Of a stretch of DNA of 64,000 bases, positions 1 to 9,507 are shown in pieces. The notes under the pieces are model-generated. The model saw only the letters and a list, made by a program, of their open reading frames with translations. It had not been told where the DNA came from and made no database searches. The stretch spans positions 1 to 64,000 of the forward strand of contig CAZOEL010000033.1 in assembly GCA_964578835.1 (NCBI GenBank), in the 5' to 3' direction. The stretch comes from CAZOEL01 sp964578835 (lineage in GTDB: Bacteria; Desulfobacterota; Syntrophobacteria; Syntrophobacterales; Syntrophobacteraceae). Both the position numbers and the translations under genes were made by a program. Position 1 is the stretch's first letter. The number at the start of each line of letters is the position of its first letter.

Positions 1-55
1 AACGACAGGATAAGATCGTGGGTCGCTGCGCTCTCACGATCTATCCTTATTCGTT
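1..55. repeat. Imperfect hairpin at window edge
   Basis: Bases 8-20 pair with 35-46 (12 pairs with one bulged A at 12) around a 14-base loop, and bases 1-5 pair with 51-55. No T-run follows on either strand, so it is not a standard terminator. It may belong to the gene or element left of the window. Confidence 0.4.
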
Positions 56-186
56 CCAGGATAGTTCAGGGAAGTGTTGCCAGAAAAGTGAATGCACGAA
101 GCGCAACTGATGTGTCATTATAGTACTTGATCAGGGTTCATCAATGGATTATTATGTGGATAACAATCCATATAAGGAGCAAAAAT

Positions 187-420
187 ATGAAGACTATTCA
201 AATGACCATAGATGAACCATTACTCGATGAAGTAGATCAGGTGATCCAGGATCTCAAAACCACTCGCTCAGCATTCATCCGCTCAGCCTTGCAGATAGCA
301 CTTCGGCAGTACGCTATCTCAAAGCTCGAGCAACAGCATGCAGAAGGGTATGCCAAACATCCTGTGGCGCCGAGTGAGTTTGACGTTTGGGAATCGGAGC
401 AGGCATGGGGGGAGCCATGA
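187..420 (+). CDS. Ribbon-helix-helix antitoxin (CopG-like)
   Basis: A 77-residue protein with the layout of a ribbon-helix-helix antitoxin. A short beta strand (residues 1-8, KTIQMTID) is followed by two helices containing the typical pattern of hydrophobic residues and TTRSAFIRSALQ. An acidic C-terminal tail (EFDVWESEQAW) is suited to binding the toxin. The start at 187 is chosen because AAGGAG lies just upstream (175-180); an upstream in-frame start at 127 lacks such a site. The stop overlaps the start of the next gene in an ATGA. By family knowledge it would bind its own promoter as a dimer and neutralise the adjacent MazF-like toxin. Confidence 0.85.
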   Translation: MKTIQMTIDEPLLDEVDQVIQDLKTTRSAFIRSALQIALRQYAISKLEQQHAEGYAKHPVAPSEFDVWESEQAWGEP

Positions 421-740
421 CTCAAGGAGATGTATACTGGTATACATTCAAAGAGCCGGACAAACGCCGTCCGGTTCTGATCCTCACACGTAGCTCTGCT
501 ATCCAATTTCTCACTTCCCTCACTGTTGCTCCTATCACTACAACAATCCGTGCTATTCCTACTGAGGTGGTGCTTAGCCAAGCTGATGGGTTATTCACAA
601 ATTGCGCAGTGAATTTGGACAATATCCAAACCGTCCAGAGATCAAAAGTGGGTGCTTTCATCACCCATCTTTCATCACATCACATGCGGGCAGTTAGGAA
701 AGCCATTGAATTTGCTCTCGGCTTCGATGCCCTCCGGTGA
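417..740 (+). CDS. MazF/PemK-family endoribonuclease toxin
   Basis: A 107-residue protein opening with GDVYWYTF, followed by RRPVLILTR and VAPITTTIR, the pattern of the PemK/MazF fold that cleaves mRNA. The length matches the family (about 110 residues). The start is the ATG at 417, overlapping the antitoxin stop by four bases, which implies translational coupling. An upstream in-frame start at 387 lies inside the antitoxin gene and is less likely. The pair is a type II toxin-antitoxin module. Cleavage specificity cannot be read from sequence. Confidence 0.88.
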   Translation: MTQGDVYWYTFKEPDKRRPVLILTRSSAIQFLTSLTVAPITTTIRAIPTEVVLSQADGLFTNCAVNLDNIQTVQRSKVGAFITHLSSHHMRAVRKAIEFALGFDALR

Positions 741-1500
741 ACACATCCTGTTTTCTACCAAGCAATGCGATAAACCCGGCAAAATCTTGATGTGTCACAG
801 ATAGGGTTCATCTCATACAAAGTCCCAACATCGTCATGCAGTCGGACGAGCAACCACGCGGCAAGTTTACCAGTATTTTGAAAGTTGGTTCTGCGTGGTT
901 GCTCGCCGCTGATGACGGGCGTTCGAGCTAGTCAGCCACCATAATTCGGAGTGAAGAAAAAAATGAGTGCAAACGATTTGGTTTTAGTTCGGCAACTTGT
1001 TTCTCAGCGAAAGAGCGAAGTAGCGCCTGATCTATCTGATAGCGAGTACTTCGAAATCCCCCGATGGGTGCGTGCCCGATCGACATCGACGTCATAAATA
1101 TAACGGAAGAAAAGCAGTCCAATTTCTGGAGCGCTGAAGTACAGGGCGAAGGCTGAGCTCATCCGCTTCAAAGACAGGGAGAAGTTGAGAGCGATCCAAT
1201 CCGATCCTCAATACGACTTCCGGAATGCATCCGAAAGGTCTCTTGCCGCGCGCAAATGTTCACAGAGAGCCATAGAAGCTGGAATCACGGGAGGCATACC
1301 GGGCGGTCTGAGGTCACATCATAAGCCCTGGGCGGCGCCGGCAACAAGTTGGCCGACGCCCCGAGTGGATTAGCTGAAAACTGAAGCGTCGAGCTTGAAA
1401 AAACTTGCACGGACAATCGCGCTGTCATACGTTGTCTTCATTGCGGCGCAGGTTGAAAGCTTTTCCGATGAAGACAAATCGCTCGACATGAAGGCTTCAT
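741..1500. other. Long non-coding stretch
   Basis: About 760 bases between the toxin gene and the antiporter. Short open frames exist (for example 928-1122 minus and 1185-1373 plus), but none has a good ribosome site or a recognisable protein, so none is called. The only clear structure is the inverted repeat at 847-905. Confidence 0.6.
847..905. repeat. Perfect 13-bp inverted repeat
   Basis: CGAGCAACCACGC at 847-859 is matched by its exact reverse complement at 893-905, with 33 bases between. It lies about 100 bases past the toxin gene. No T-run follows, so it could be a transcript-end stem, a short mobile-element remnant or a binding site. Confidence 0.6.
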
Positions 1501-2490
1501 ATGATCGCACTCTGGACAGGGTTTCTAGTCTGCACGGCTGTTATTGTTTATTCCGGAACACAGCTTTCTAAATACGGCGACATCATCGCCGAAAAGACAG
1601 GCCTCGGCTCATCGTGGATCGGCGTTGTACTCATGGCTTCGGTTACTTCCCTGCCCGAATTGATCACAGGGATAAGCTCGGTCACCTACGCCGATGTTCC
1701 CAATATCGCTATAGGAGATATCCTCGGGAGCTGTGTTTTCAATATGCTCATCCTGGCTCTTCTCGACGCTTTTTATCCACTCATGCCCATTTCTGCAAAG
1801 GCCCACCGAGGGCACGTCCTTTCAGCAGCCTTTGGGATTCTCCTTCTGACTATTGCGGGTTTGAGCATTTCTTTGGCTAAAGATGTTTTCCATTTCTACG
1901 GAGTAGGCGCTTACAGCCTCCTTTTTGTAGTGATCTATTTCATAGCCATGAGGATGATTTACTCTTTCGAAAGAAGACAGATGGCTCAACTGGCGGTTGA
2001 ATTGGAATATGAAAATATAACCACCAGAACAACTGTATGGAGGTTTGCCGCCAATGCCGCTGTCGTGATCGCAGCAGCCATATTTCTCCCAAAGGTCGGC
2101 GAGGGAATCGCCGAGTCCACAGGGCTCGGGCAGACCTTCGTCGGCAATGCTTTCATAGCCCTCTCGACGTCACTTCCCGAGGTGGTGATCTCCATTGCGG
2201 CGGTCAGGAGGGGCTCGGTGGATCTCGCTATCGGGAACCTGTTTGGAAGCAATATTTTCAATATGTTCATTCTTGCCATCGATGATGTCTTCTTCAGGAA
2301 AGGCCCCATCCTATCATTCACCGATTCCACGCACATCATTTCCGCTTTCTCCGCCCTCGCCATGACCGCAATAGCGATTATCGGGCTGACCTACAGGGCG
2401 GAGAAAAAGCGATTGTATCTGGCTTGGGATTCAATCTGCATCGTAGGCGTGTTCATTGGCAACATCATGCTGTTGTTGATGCTCAAGTGA
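1501..2490 (+). CDS. Sodium/calcium exchanger-family antiporter
   Basis: A 329-residue inner-membrane protein of the Ca2+/cation antiporter (CaCA) superfamily. It has two homologous halves, each with an alpha-repeat: SVTSLPELITG near residue 50 with GDILGSCVFN near 75, and ALSTSLPEVVIS near 220 with GNLFGSNIFN near 245. These two inverted repeats carry the ion-binding acidic residues and are diagnostic. About ten membrane helices are visible. It probably extrudes Ca2+ or exchanges Na+ for another cation; the exact ion cannot be told. It stands alone, convergent with the gene on its right. Confidence 0.9.
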   Translation: MIALWTGFLVCTAVIVYSGTQLSKYGDIIAEKTGLGSSWIGVVLMASVTSLPELITGISSVTYADVPNIAIGDILGSCVFNMLILALLDAFYPLMPISAKAHRGHVLSAAFGILLLTIAGLSISLAKDVFHFYGVGAYSLLFVVIYFIAMRMIYSFERRQMAQLAVELEYENITTRTTVWRFAANAAVVIAAAIFLPKVGEGIAESTGLGQTFVGNAFIALSTSLPEVVISIAAVRRGSVDLAIGNLFGSNIFNMFILAIDDVFFRKGPILSFTDSTHIISAFSALAMTAIAIIGLTYRAEKKRLYLAWDSICIVGVFIGNIMLLLMLK

Positions 2491-2548
2491 GCCCCCCTGT
2501 AGCCTTTCCAGGGCGTTCGCGCGGTTCGCCGTCATATTTCTCTCCGGG

Positions 2549-4432
2549 TCAAAGCCCCGCCGGTCTTCCTTCAAATGCGGAAAGCGCGTGTCTCTTGCCG
2601 AAAAGAATGTCGTACTGAAGCATCTCGAGCCCGCGAAGGAACGGGTGATTGTCTTTTCCCGTCACAAAGTCCACCAGGTTTCCGCCCGATTCCCAGAGAA
2701 ACTGCCTGTGAATAACGGGATACTTCTCGATTCCGTTGGATAGATACCGCATTTGGTCAGGCATATCGATTCCGAGCTGCCTAAGCAGGACGGGTGGAAA
2801 ATAGACCGGGCTCATATGCTCCGGAATGAAATCATTATCCAGAAGCCCTTCTTTGTTTGCCCAAAGCAGGCAAGGCACGCTCGCCATCTCGAAGTAGTCT
2901 TCCAAAGCGTATTCGGCGGCGTCTGAAAAGATTGCTCCCGACTCGCGGTAGAGTGCGAACTCCGGCCCGAAGCTTGGCAGATGATCGCCGCAAAACAAGG
3001 TGATGATCGGCTCGGAGCGGCTTTCCATGTATTCGAGAAGGCGCGCAAGCTGCCGGTCCGCGTCCCTGAGGCCGGTGACATAGGTTTGGAGAGCAAGTCT
3101 GAGCCTTTCGGGGTAGTCGCCCTTCACCTCGACCTCATCGGGCGCATAGCGGTGAGGATCATACTCCCCGTGGTTTTGCATCGAGAGGGCGTAGATAAAG
3201 AACGGTTTGTCGATGCTCTCGATAGTGTCTATAATCCTGTCGACATGGGCTTCATCGGATATGAACCATCCCCGCTGCTGGTCCTCGCTGAAGTCCTTGA
3301 GCGAGATGAACTCCTCAAAGCCAAGCTTCGGGTAGACTTCTCGTCTGTTCCAAAACCAGTCATGATAGGGATGAATGGCGATGGTTTTGTAACCGTGTTC
3401 TCTTAAGATCTGAGGGATGGAGGGAGGCGCGCCTCTTTTCAGGTAATGATCGTATGGCACAGCTCCGGGAGGCAGGAAAGCGTTGCTCAAACCGGTGAGC
3501 ATTTCGAACTCTACATTGCTCGTACCTCCTCCAAACGTCGGAGAGACCATCCGGAAGCTGGGGAACCGCGATTGAAGCTCCCTGAAATTTCTAAGCGGGT
3601 CTTCCGCCGCTTCATACTTCACATGCAGTAGATCGTAGAAGGATTCACTGACGAACAAAACCAGGTTGATGGGCTGATCCATTTTTTTCAGCTTTTCAAG
3701 GGACTTGGATGACACAATATCGTCAAGCAGTCCATGGATGGCGGTCTCACAATACTCTTGCGGCTCATCGATGAGTATCGGCTGCACGTTCAGCATAAAA
3801 GCCAGCAGAAACCCGTTCTTCTCATAGTTCGAGCGCTGATCCCAGACAGCATTCTCAAAGCCTGGAAATGAGGGGAAGCTCTTGGGGAGCTCTCGATGAT
3901 AGATGCACAAAGAAAGGAGGGCGGGAGCAATTGCGAAAAGACTGATGCGGCTGCGAAATCCAAGTGGCTTCTCCCTGTTGATCAAAATACAGAATAGGAT
4001 AAAGATCGACGCCGCAAAAGGATGAATGAGGGAACGGGGAAAGTATTTTATGGAGAGCGATGGCAGCAGAGCAAAAATCTGCTCGAAATAAAGAATATCC
4101 CAGGCAAAAAAGGGCTGCTGCAAACGAGAGATCTTTTCGTAGTTCACGAGTGAGACTAAAAGCAAAATTATAAAAGATGCCGAAGAGCCGGAAACGACCC
4201 GGCCAAACAGAGCTGCGAAGAATGACATTATGCAGAAGATCAGCGCCAAATTGGCGATAACGACATGGGGCTGGGAAGCAAACCACCTAAGAGCGGCCCA
4301 TGGACCGCCCCGAGCGAGGGCTTCCTGGAAAAAGAGCGAAAGCGCTCCCAATAAGACAAAAACTGCGAGCTTGATCCGTTGGGAGTTGATTCTATTTTCG
4401 AGCTTGAACATTTCCTCTTCCTCCGCAGTCAC
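2549..4432 (-). CDS. LtaS-type sulfatase-fold phosphoglycerol transferase
   Basis: A 627-residue protein with several N-terminal membrane helices (about residues 18-185) and a C-terminal alkaline-phosphatase/sulfatase-fold domain. NLVLFVSESFYDL near 255 carries the first metal-binding Glu. FGGGTSNVEFEML near 300 holds the threonine equivalent to the LtaS nucleophile, and LFCGDHLPSFG near 475 carries metal-binding Asp and His. In the family this enzyme transfers phosphoglycerol-type groups from lipids to glycans outside the membrane. In a Gram-negative it may decorate periplasmic glucans or surface polysaccharide rather than make lipoteichoic acid. It is transcribed alone, downstream of the AI-2E permease on the same strand. 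Confidence 0.85.
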   Translation of the reverse strand: MTAEEEEMFKLENRINSQRIKLAVFVLLGALSLFFQEALARGGPWAALRWFASQPHVVIANLALIFCIMSFFAALFGRVVSGSSASFIILLLVSLVNYEKISRLQQPFFAWDILYFEQIFALLPSLSIKYFPRSLIHPFAASIFILFCILINREKPLGFRSRISLFAIAPALLSLCIYHRELPKSFPSFPGFENAVWDQRSNYEKNGFLLAFMLNVQPILIDEPQEYCETAIHGLLDDIVSSKSLEKLKKMDQPINLVLFVSESFYDLLHVKYEAAEDPLRNFRELQSRFPSFRMVSPTFGGGTSNVEFEMLTGLSNAFLPPGAVPYDHYLKRGAPPSIPQILREHGYKTIAIHPYHDWFWNRREVYPKLGFEEFISLKDFSEDQQRGWFISDEAHVDRIIDTIESIDKPFFIYALSMQNHGEYDPHRYAPDEVEVKGDYPERLRLALQTYVTGLRDADRQLARLLEYMESRSEPIITLFCGDHLPSFGPEFALYRESGAIFSDAAEYALEDYFEMASVPCLLWANKEGLLDNDFIPEHMSPVYFPPVLLRQLGIDMPDQMRYLSNGIEKYPVIHRQFLWESGGNLVDFVTGKDNHPFLRGLEMLQYDILFGKRHALSAFEGRPAGL

Positions 4433-4810
4433 GATAGCTAAGCAACATATGTTCTTTATTTTCTATGGCTCTCAGCCCAGCAAACACGCCATTTCCGGCC
4501 GCAACCGGAATGGGCGAAAAAAAACCGCTGATCACGAAAATCCATCGTGATAGCGGCCCGACTATCCAAATGCCTCTGAAAAACCTGACCGGTTACCAGA
4601 CCCAGTAAACGGATAATTGAGAGTTCATTAAAACAAATAACTTCAATTCCTGTCAAGCTCGGCGTTTGAAAGTGATGAAATTCTTCCGTATGCCGTATGC
4701 TCTCACGGCGTTCGCAATGAAGGCCGGATCCATGGGCCATGAAATATCGGGCGAGCCCAATATGAAAGAGATGCATCCAAAATCGAGAGGATGCAATGTC
4801 GAGTTGGAAG
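4433..4810. other. Non-coding stretch upstream of phosphoglycerol transferase
   Basis: About 380 bases between two minus-strand genes. A short stem (TTCCGG/CCGGAA) lies near 4489-4514, but its neighbouring A-run is on the wrong side for a minus-strand terminator. No convincing gene or promoter is seen. Confidence 0.5.
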
Positions 4811-5869
4811 TCAGTCCAGCCCCTTTCGCTGTCGCGAAAGCGCATTCATCACGGCATGCACAAGGGTAGCCAGAGGAATTGCAAAGAAGACTCCCCAGAA
4901 GCCCCAGGTGCCGCCGAACACCAGCACGGCTACGGTGATCGCCACGGGGTGCATGTTCACTACACCTGAAAACAAGAGCGTAGCCAGCAGGTTGGCGTCC
5001 AGAATCTGGAGCACCACATAGGCGGCCAGCGCATAAGCGAGATCCGCCCCCCAACCCCACTGAAAGTATCCGATCAACGCCACGGGCGCAGCCATAACGG
5101 TTGCTCCAATGAACGGAATGAGCACCGAAAGCCCGATGAAAAGGCTTATCAGCATGGCGAACTCCAACCTCAGAGCGCTGAAAGTCAAAAAGCTCGCAGC
5201 CCATAGAATAAGGATCTCCCATGCCTTTCCCCGGATGTAGTTGCCTATCTGCCGGTCAACCTCACGCCAGACTTCCGTAACCAGACTGCGCTCCTTTGGG
5301 AGAAACCCCGAAAGCCAGCTGAGTATGCGGTCCTTGTCTTTTAAGAAGAAGAACACCAGCAGAGGTATGAGGAAAGCATAGACCATGATCATGATAATGC
5401 TGCGAACAGACGCTACGGAAAAGGTGAGAACTCTCTGACCCACCGAGCCCAGCTCCGAGCGTAGCGCGGCGATGAGGTTCAGAACCTGCTCTTCCGAGAT
5501 GAAGTCGGGATACAGCTCGGGCAGTCGCAATAACTCGCGTTGCGCCCGGGAGATCATGGAGGGAAGCTCCTGGAAAAGCTGAACCACCTGTCCCCATAAA
5601 AGAGGCGCCATGGCTAACAGGATAAAGAGCAGAAAAACCATAAAACTTGAAAAAATTGCGAGAACGGCTATTAAGCGCGGGACCTTGCGCCGCTCGAGAA
5701 TATTGACCAACCCTTCGAGAAGATAGGCGACCACGACTCCAGCAAATACCGGGGCGAGCATTTGTCCCCATACGACGATGACCATGAAGCCCATGAAGAG
5801 CAGAAGCGTCAATACGACTACCTGGGGATCTTCGAGATGACGTTTGAACCAGTCTTTGAGCAGACGCAT
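4811..5869 (-). CDS. AI-2E family transporter (PerM-like permease)
   Basis: A 352-residue membrane protein with the arrangement of the AI-2E/PerM family: paired N-terminal helices (residues about 20-45 and 65-90), an extracytoplasmic helical stretch, and four C-terminal helices including the conserved LSVLIPFIGATVMAAPVALIG region near 265. Members export small molecules or act as Na+/H+ antiporters; the substrate cannot be predicted. The start is the only good Met (MRLLKDWFKRHL). It has no obvious functional partner nearby. Confidence 0.9.
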   Translation of the reverse strand: MRLLKDWFKRHLEDPQVVVLTLLLFMGFMVIVVWGQMLAPVFAGVVVAYLLEGLVNILERRKVPRLIAVLAIFSSFMVFLLFILLAMAPLLWGQVVQLFQELPSMISRAQRELLRLPELYPDFISEEQVLNLIAALRSELGSVGQRVLTFSVASVRSIIMIMVYAFLIPLLVFFFLKDKDRILSWLSGFLPKERSLVTEVWREVDRQIGNYIRGKAWEILILWAASFLTFSALRLEFAMLISLFIGLSVLIPFIGATVMAAPVALIGYFQWGWGADLAYALAAYVVLQILDANLLATLLFSGVVNMHPVAITVAVLVFGGTWGFWGVFFAIPLATLVHAVMNALSRQRKGLD

Positions 5870-6068
5870 CGGGGATACTCATAATTATTTAGTTTCACGT
5901 GGAATTCAAGCTGCTACGGGCGTGGATGCTCTCCGAGTCTCTCCAACAACCAACCGGCCATGAGGCATCCCTCTTCTCTCGCAGGGGCCGCATCCATCCG
6001 CGCTGCTCCACCCTCTCTGGCGCTTTCAGGAATTAAGGCGCACCGCAATGTCAGGGATCTTCATCCTC

Positions 6069-6515
6069 TTAAGGGTCCTCTTTCTCTATCCTGCGCTCGA
6101 TTGGAGTGAGCAGATTCAGGGTGAGAAAGGTAGCGAGGCTGATCAAGACAGCTATCTCGAACCGTCCATGGGCCGCGGCAGCCCCGAGGATTCCGGTCGC
6201 CCAGATGCTTGCGGCAGTCGCTGTGCCTTTGACCCCATTGCTCCCCTTGAGAATGGCGCCTCCCCCGATAAACCCTATGCCTGTCATGAGGCCCTGGAGG
6301 ATTCGAGCTTGCGGCTCCGAATCCGCGCCCACGACTTTAAGGGAGAGAAAAACAAAGCCGCAGCTCGCCATGGCGACAATGGGGAATGTGCGAAGGCCCA
6401 TGATGCGCGTAGATTTCTCTCTCTCCCAGGCGATGGGTATGCTCAGCAGAAAGGCGCCAACAGTCTTGATCAGAAACTCGAGAGCGTCCGTCCACAGTTC
6501 CTCCGGAATGTCCAA
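6069..6515 (-). CDS. MgtC/SapB family membrane protein
   Basis: A 148-residue protein with MgtC hallmarks: WEREKSTRIMGLRTF near residue 27, GLMTGIGFIGGGAILK near 75 and TAASIWATGILGAAAAHG near 95, with four to five membrane helices. I chose a TTG start at 6515 because GAGGAG lies seven bases upstream; the open frame runs further but encodes only antisense-like sequence overlapping the next gene. MgtC proteins bind F1Fo ATP synthase or act in magnesium or acid stress. It trails the oxidase operon by 41 bases and may be cotranscribed with it. Confidence 0.85.
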   Translation of the reverse strand: MDIPEELWTDALEFLIKTVGAFLLSIPIAWEREKSTRIMGLRTFPIVAMASCGFVFLSLKVVGADSEPQARILQGLMTGIGFIGGGAILKGSNGVKGTATAASIWATGILGAAAAHGRFEIAVLISLATFLTLNLLTPIERRIEKEDP

Positions 6516-6556
6516 GCAACCGCTCCTCACATACGCAAATCGGTTTTCCGGCCCGT

Positions 6557-6949
6557 TCAACAGCCATGCAAATAAGCAAAGACCGGAAGACTCTCCACCA
6601 GGATAATCAAGGAGAGAAGAGCGTTCAAGGGTCTGCCCACTTTGGACAGGTACTCTCCCCCTTCGTCTTCCGTCGCGTATCGATGTCTTGCGTCTCGAAG
6701 CGCGTCGCGATGAGCTATGAAAGTCGCAACGAGTGAGAACGCCAACGAAATCGAGCTGACAAGCAGGATCATCAATGCGACGCGACTGACGCCAAAATAC
6801 GATGAGACCCCCCAGTTTCCAACACACCCGAACTCTCCAATAACATAGATCGTTATCAAATGAAAAGTCCAGGCGACGCCTCCTCCAAGAAAGGCAAACC
6901 AACGCCTCCAGGCTCCGGGACGCGTCAAGAGGATTTCTGCTGCCTGCAT
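6557..6949 (-). CDS. Small membrane protein of the oxidase operon
   Basis: A 130-residue protein with three predicted membrane helices (about residues 15-40, 52-78 and 106-126). It starts 11 bases after the CoxA-CoxC stop with GGAGA in front, so it is almost certainly part of the oxidase operon. I do not recognise the family with certainty. Its position matches small membrane proteins often found beside caa3-type oxidases, with a possible role in assembly. A longer open frame upstream of 6949 overlaps the oxidase gene and is rejected as start. Confidence 0.72.
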   Translation of the reverse strand: MQAAEILLTRPGAWRRWFAFLGGGVAWTFHLITIYVIGEFGCVGNWGVSSYFGVSRVALMILLVSSISLAFSLVATFIAHRDALRDARHRYATEDEGGEYLSKVGRPLNALLSLIILVESLPVFAYLHGC

Positions 6950-6960
6950 GATGCCATCTC

Positions 6961-9507
6961 CTACAACACATGTGGCGAAACGTAGATGACCAGGAAAACA
7001 AAGAGTCCCGCCGCTACGGTAAAGAACCATAACAATTCGTTTACTTGAAGCCAGAGAGCAGTCCGTGGGGCATCGAGCGCCACACCCGCGCGAAGGGATC
7101 TGACGATCGATCCCGCCTGTAGAGCGATGCCGGTCGCTGCGATCAACAGCACAAAGCCATCCAGGCTGAAGAAGATGGAGGCATAGGCATTGGCTGTTGG
7201 GAGGAAGCCGGCCGTCAGCAGGGCTGCAATCTCTCCTGCAACAAAGCCGATCTCCAAGATTATCGCGGCGCACAGGCAGAAGATGAGCAACATGCGGTGG
7301 CTTCGGCGCCATGCCCATGCGCTCCAGGCCTGAGCTATGCCTGCGGCTACAAGAGAAGCGTATGCAGGCAGCGAGATGGTTAGATCCGGCAAAGGAAGCC
7401 CTGCCTGCGGCCATTCGCCCGAGTAGAGGCGTAGATAGAAGTAGGAGAAGACCAAAGCGCCGAGAATGGTAGCAAGAATCCCGATAAGTCCCAGCATGCC
7501 CCACCAGCCCACCGATTGCCTTCCGCTGCTCATCAGCGGGACTGTGAGCCGAGAAGCGAGCTCTTTCGCCTCTTCTTCGGGAATATCCGGCTCGGCCGCA
7601 GCCCACCATCCAATGATGGCCAGAGAGACAACCGCCGCCGCGCCGGCAGTGATAAAGCTTTTCGCGAGAAAGGAGACGGCTGTAATGAGAATGGCGACGG
7701 CGGCCCAGAAGGGAACCTGCGTGGAAGTGGGAAGATACTGCAGCGCCTGAGGGATTGCGTTGGTCGCATCGGTCAGGAGCGTCGCCCGCCAGCCGACAGG
7801 CCGACAATTCAATTCTTCGGAAATCGCGTTTAGCCTCGCGGTGCGGGTGTCTGCAGGGCTTTCAGGCAACTCCTCGAACGACTGGGCTCGCCATTGCGGG
7901 TAGAGGTCGCGCACCACCGGCGGCTTCATGAACCCGTAGGGAGGCGGCGGGGATGAAGTAGACCACTCCAGCGTCCCTCCATTCCAGGGATCGTCGCCTG
8001 CCGGTCGACCGCTCCGAACGCGCCAGGCAAGATTAAGCAAAATGATGACAAACCCGACGGCGAGCACGAAGGCGCCGACGCTCGAGATGAAGTTGAGCAG
8101 CCCCACTCCCATTTCTTCAGGATAGGTGTACACTCGCCGACGCATGCCAAAAAGCCCGATAACATACATTGGAACGAAGGCAACATTGAAGCCGACAAAC
8201 GAAAAGCCGAAGCCGACCCTACCCCAGAATTCGCCGATCATCCGCCCCGTGATCTTTGGCAGCCAGTAGTGTATTCCCGCAAAGAAGGGAAATAAGGCGC
8301 CGCCGATCAGCACGTGATGAAAATGCGCAACCACGAAGTTTGTGTCGTGCACCTGCCAGTCGAAGGGCATGGAAGCGACCATGACTCCGGTCAGGCCGCC
8401 GTTTACGAAGATAAAGAAAAATCCGAGGATGAAAAGCAGAGGGAGGCTGTAGCGTGGGCGACTCCCCCATAGCGTTGCGATCCAGGCGAAGATCTGTACG
8501 CCGGAAGCCAGAGCGATCATCATGCTTGCAGCGGCGAAGAAAAGCATAGAGAGATCCGGAAGCCCCGCCGTGAACATGTGATGCGTCCATAACCCGAAGC
8601 TCACGAAACCGGTCCCAACCACAGCGACAACGATGAGAGTGTAAGCGGCAAGACGTCTTCGGGCAAATGTCGGAACGATCATGGAAACGACGCCCGTAGC
8701 GGGAAGAAAGATGATGTATACCTCGGGATGCCCAAAGAACCAGAAGAGATGCTGCCAGAGGAGAGAACTGCCCCCCAGTTCGGGATTGAAGAACTGGAAC
8801 CCCAGCGAGCGGTCCAATTCCAGCATGAGAGAAGCCAGAAGAAGTGGGGTAAAGGCGAAAATGATCATGATGCCCGATACCAGGTAGGTCCAGACGAGCG
8901 GGGGCATGTGCTGGATGGACATGCCGGGAGCGCGAAACTTCAAGATGGTGACGGTGAGCTCGATGGCTGCGCTGAGACCTGCAATCTCGACCATGCTGAG
9001 CCCGAGAAGCCAAAAATCGAGCCCTGGTCCCGAATATTTCGGACCGGAGAGAGGAGTGTAGGCGGTCCAGCCCGCATCGGGCGTCACGCCGAACAGAAAG
9101 CTTGCGTACATGGTCAGTCCGCCGAACAGGTACAGCCAGTAGCCGAAGCTCGTGAGACGGGGAAACGCAACATCCCGCGCTCCGATAAGCATCGGCATAA
9201 GATAAAGCCCGAGGCCCTCCATGAAAGGCACGGCAAAAAGGTAGAGCATGGTGGATCCATGCATCGTGAAGATGCCGTTATAACTGTCCGGCCCCAGCAG
9301 GGTATTATTGGGAAAAGCGAGCTGGGATCGCATCAGGAGAGCCAAAAGGACGGCCACAACAAAAAAGGCGATAGCCGTCACCATGTAAAGCTGCCCCAAA
9401 GGGCGGCTATTGACTGTAGCAATCAGGCCGTACAGCCCGGAGGGCGACTCCCATGTTTCCACAAAACGCTGCTCGGAGGCGGCGCTCGTCTTGCCTTCTC
9501 GTGTCAT
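6961..9507 (-). CDS. Cytochrome c oxidase subunit I fused to subunit III
   Basis: An 848-residue fusion. The first 540 residues are heme-copper oxidase subunit I: a heme a ligand His in TMHGST (about 83), the HPEVY motif with Cu-B His and cross-linked Tyr (about 259-263), the Cu-B pair in WTHHMF (about 307) and the heme ligands in VAHFHHVLIGG (about 396). The Glu before VY indicates an A1-type proton path. From about residue 590 there are two linker helices, then a subunit III-like domain (WWGMLGLIGI, SYFYLRLYSGEWPQ). The protein reduces O2 to water at the inner membrane. The start is the ATG at 9507, overlapping the upstream stop in ATGA with GGAG in front; a GTG at 9519 is less likely. Confidence 0.92.
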   Translation of the reverse strand: MTREGKTSAASEQRFVETWESPSGLYGLIATVNSRPLGQLYMVTAIAFFVVAVLLALLMRSQLAFPNNTLLGPDSYNGIFTMHGSTMLYLFAVPFMEGLGLYLMPMLIGARDVAFPRLTSFGYWLYLFGGLTMYASFLFGVTPDAGWTAYTPLSGPKYSGPGLDFWLLGLSMVEIAGLSAAIELTVTILKFRAPGMSIQHMPPLVWTYLVSGIMIIFAFTPLLLASLMLELDRSLGFQFFNPELGGSSLLWQHLFWFFGHPEVYIIFLPATGVVSMIVPTFARRRLAAYTLIVVAVVGTGFVSFGLWTHHMFTAGLPDLSMLFFAAASMMIALASGVQIFAWIATLWGSRPRYSLPLLFILGFFFIFVNGGLTGVMVASMPFDWQVHDTNFVVAHFHHVLIGGALFPFFAGIHYWLPKITGRMIGEFWGRVGFGFSFVGFNVAFVPMYVIGLFGMRRRVYTYPEEMGVGLLNFISSVGAFVLAVGFVIILLNLAWRVRSGRPAGDDPWNGGTLEWSTSSPPPPYGFMKPPVVRDLYPQWRAQSFEELPESPADTRTARLNAISEELNCRPVGWRATLLTDATNAIPQALQYLPTSTQVPFWAAVAILITAVSFLAKSFITAGAAAVVSLAIIGWWAAAEPDIPEEEAKELASRLTVPLMSSGRQSVGWWGMLGLIGILATILGALVFSYFYLRLYSGEWPQAGLPLPDLTISLPAYASLVAAGIAQAWSAWAWRRSHRMLLIFCLCAAIILEIGFVAGEIAALLTAGFLPTANAYASIFFSLDGFVLLIAATGIALQAGSIVRSLRAGVALDAPRTALWLQVNELLWFFTVAAGLFVFLVIYVSPHVL

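Noticed and set aside
928..1373. Two short open frames in the gap before the antiporter
   Set aside because: No ribosome site, no recognisable fold and no neighbours to support them.
4489..4514. Terminator after the AI-2E permease
   Set aside because: The stem is present but the adjacent A-run lies on the wrong side for a minus-strand transcript.
6069..7001. 310-residue MgtC form with a long N-terminus
   Set aside because: The first 160 residues overlap another gene and are non-homologous; TTG at 6515 with GAGGAG gives the usual MgtC length.
6557..7807. 416-residue protein starting within the oxidase gene
   Set aside because: Residues before 6949 overlap the CoxA-CoxC coding strand in another frame and have no protein-like character; a shorter start with GGAGA was chosen.
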